Shown: piece by piece, positions 42,238 through 43,613 of the stretch
How positions within the stretch are numbered: position 1 is the first letter of the stretch
Layout of the letters: each line of letters starts with the position of its first letter
Source of the DNA: JAANXG01 sp049583715
GTDB taxonomy: Bacteria; Pseudomonadota; Gammaproteobacteria; Arenicellales; JAANXG01
Reading direction: 5' to 3'
Length of the DNA stretch: 43,613 bases
Assembly (NCBI GenBank): GCA_049583715.1
Contig: JBAUWJ010000296.1
Span: 1 to 43,613, forward strand
Notes under the pieces: generated by a model
What the model saw: the letters and a program-made list of their open reading frames with translations, nothing else
What the model was told of the DNA's origin: nothing
Database searches by the model: none
Position numbers and translations under genes: made by a program

Positions 42238-43251
42238 ATGCGCGTGCTGGCGGGAGACATCGGCGGGACCAACACGCGGCTTCGGATCGCGGAATGCGGG
42301 CGCGGTCGACATCATGCCGTAAGGGATCAGCATTTCGACAGCGGGGCCTATGACAGCCTGACCTCGGTCCTCCGCGAATTTCTGAAGCAGGAAGCGAACC
42401 GGGCCATAGACGCCGTGTGCCTCGCGATCGCCGGGCCGGTGGGGACGGGGGCGGCAGGCCAGAGCGTTCAAGTGACCAACCTCCCGTGGGAAGTCCGAAG
42501 CGCGGAGCTCGTGGACGAATTCGCTTTCCCCAGGGTGCGGCTCATCAACGACTTCGAGGCCGTCGGCTACGGTATCGGAGCTCTGGGACGGAAGGACTTC
42601 ATCGTCTTGCAGAGTGGCGATCCGAACCCGCATGCCCCATGCGCAGTCGTCGGCGCCGGAACGGGCCTGGGGCAGGCGATGCTGGTATGGCAGGGAGACC
42701 ATTATGTGCCCATTGCCACCGAGGGCGGTCACGCCGACTTCGGCCCGACAAACGAGTTGCAGATCGAGCTGGCGAGCCGTCTTCTGGCAACTCTCGGTCG
42801 CTGCTCCTGCGAGGATGTCGTCTCCGCGCGTGGACTGTCACATATTTACGACTTTCTCAAAGGCCGCGGCGGGGTGCGCGAATCGCCGGGCGCGGCAGCC
42901 GACACGAAGCACGGCGACCGTGCCCCGGCGATCACCCGCGCGGCACTGGAATACAACGACCCCCTTGCTGGCGAGGCGCTGACATTGTTCGTCGACATCT
43001 ATGGCGCCCATGCCGGCAATGTCGCGCTTACCACCGGCGCGAGAGGCGGCGTCTACGTCGCCGGCGGCATCGCGCCGAAGATCCTTCCCCGGCTCAGAGA
43101 CGGCCGGTTCATCCGAGCTTTTCTCGACAAGGGCACCATGTCCCGGTATCTCGCGGCTATCCCGGTTCGGGTGGTGAGCAATCCGGATGTGGGCCTCATC
43201 GGAGCGACGATGGCGGCCTGCCGGTTGGGAAAGAACGACTCGGCGTCATGA
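42238..43251 (+). CDS. glk: Glucokinase (Glk family)
   Basis: ATP-dependent glucokinase of 337 residues. LAGDIGGTNTRL (residues 4-15) is the phosphate-binding motif; AIAGPV near 64-69 and LINDFEAVGYG near 101-111 hold the catalytic aspartate; GAGTGLGQAML and EGGHADFGPTN follow as in E. coli Glk rather than the ROK family. ATG at 42238 begins the fold; longer in-frame sequence overlaps the phosphorylase gene. Placement after glgP2 lets free glucose from MalQ and phosphorolysis limit products re-enter glycolysis as glucose-6-phosphate. Confidence 0.94.
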   Translation: MRVLAGDIGGTNTRLRIAECGRGRHHAVRDQHFDSGAYDSLTSVLREFLKQEANRAIDAVCLAIAGPVGTGAAGQSVQVTNLPWEVRSAELVDEFAFPRVRLINDFEAVGYGIGALGRKDFIVLQSGDPNPHAPCAVVGAGTGLGQAMLVWQGDHYVPIATEGGHADFGPTNELQIELASRLLATLGRCSCEDVVSARGLSHIYDFLKGRGGVRESPGAAADTKHGDRAPAITRAALEYNDPLAGEALTLFVDIYGAHAGNVALTTGARGGVYVAGGIAPKILPRLRDGRFIRAFLDKGTMSRYLAAIPVRVVSNPDVGLIGATMAACRLGKNDSAS

Positions 43252-43559
43252 GTCGCTCGCCCCACAACCACGGCGTGCGCTGACGCGACGAAAAGAGTAT
43301 CGGGCGGCAGGGCTTCAACGAAGGGATTGGACACACCGGCCCGCATCGTCACCTGCCTGTTTGCAGTGAGATCATCCATCTATAGGAATGGTGCACCCAT
43401 TAGACCGTATGCACAGCGGAACAGTTCAACCCTATCCCATCGATGCCGATCAACGAGAAAACCCGAAACCAATCTCCTTCTATCGGCGTCTAAGTGTGTA
43501 ACAGCAAGAAAGGCTGCAGACAAGTTATCCATACACAGCAACTATCTGGAGATGAACAG
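43252..43559. other. AT-richer intergenic region before the last gene
   Basis: 308 bp with visibly lower GC than the preceding 15 kb. It includes the palindrome GGTGCACC (within aatggtgcacccatt, about 43389-43403) and TTATCCATA at 43526-43534, eight of nine bases of a DnaA box. I see no gene, terminator or clear promoter. Confidence 0.5.
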
Positions 43560-43613
43560 ATGAATACGCGTAACGCACTCTGGCAAATCGGTGGAGCCGC
43601 CATTCTCTTCGGA
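43560..43613 (+). CDS. Start of an unidentified gene, cut by the window end
   Basis: ATG at 43560 with GGAG about 9 nt upstream opens a frame that stays open to the window edge, giving MNTRNALWQIGGAAILFG. A short polar start followed by hydrophobic residues suggests a signal peptide or first transmembrane helix. Too short to identify. Confidence 0.5.
   Translation, partial: MNTRNALWQIGGAAILFG

Noticed and set aside
43526..43534. DnaA box (TTATCCATA) and possible replication origin
   Set aside because: A single near-match with no cluster, no dnaA or dnaN gene and no origin-like AT-rich array.

Overview
The window is about 43.6 kb of GC-rich chromosomal DNA with ordinary bacterial gene structure and no rRNA, tRNA, prophage, insertion-sequence transposase or CRISPR array that I can see. 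Protein families point to a gammaproteobacterium: the PaiB, AvtA, YpeA-type GNAT, Glk-family glucokinase and GlgABC/MalQ genes. A class I phosphoribulokinase divergent from a CbbR-like LysR regulator suggests, but does not prove, Calvin-cycle autotrophy, because no RuBisCO gene lies in the window. The lineage call is inference.

Left third (1-13.7 kb): a leftward group of rhomboid protease, prolyl-tRNA synthetase and a small lytic transglycosylase; then a rightward run of LysE exporter, PaiB-like FMN protein, class III-type polyphosphate kinase 2 and a glutathione S-transferase; then a leftward series of a DadA-like oxidase, a membrane-anchored kinase-fold protein with Sel1 repeats, succinate-semialdehyde dehydrogenase and a cysteine-desulfurase-family protein. 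The kinase-fold protein has lost the VAIK lysine and the DFG aspartate and is best read as a pseudokinase. A compact element with palindromic terminal repeats lies between the rhomboid and LysE genes.

Middle (13.7-28.7 kb): a periplasmic or outer-membrane PAP2-type phosphatase, a ketopantoate-reductase-like protein, a short-chain dehydrogenase/GNAT pair, a DUF4389 membrane protein, a flavodoxin-fold oxidoreductase, a four-helix membrane protein, valine-pyruvate aminotransferase, a GIY-YIG protein, the prk/cbbR divergent pair, an FMN-dependent L-2-hydroxyacid dehydrogenase, an alpha/beta hydrolase with a ClC chloride channel, and a site-2 protease. A 765-bp gene-free interval (27735-28499) carries two perfect palindromes, two hairpins and a rho-independent terminator, and may encode a small RNA. 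A short four-cysteine protein follows it.

Right third (28.7-43.3 kb): a nearly complete glycogen module. glgB-glgA run left and glgC-GH57-malQ run right from a shared 161-bp intergenic region holding a perfect FNR/Anr-type box (TTGATctgcATCAA). Further right, two different alpha-glucan phosphorylases are divergently transcribed, and glucokinase follows the second. GlgC makes ADP-glucose, GlgA and GlgB build branched glucan, the GH57 enzyme and MalQ remodel it, the phosphorylases return glucose-1-phosphate, and Glk captures free glucose released by MalQ. Tight start/stop overlaps (TTGA, an 8-nt overlap, TGATGA) indicate translational coupling. The window ends 18 codons into a new gene.
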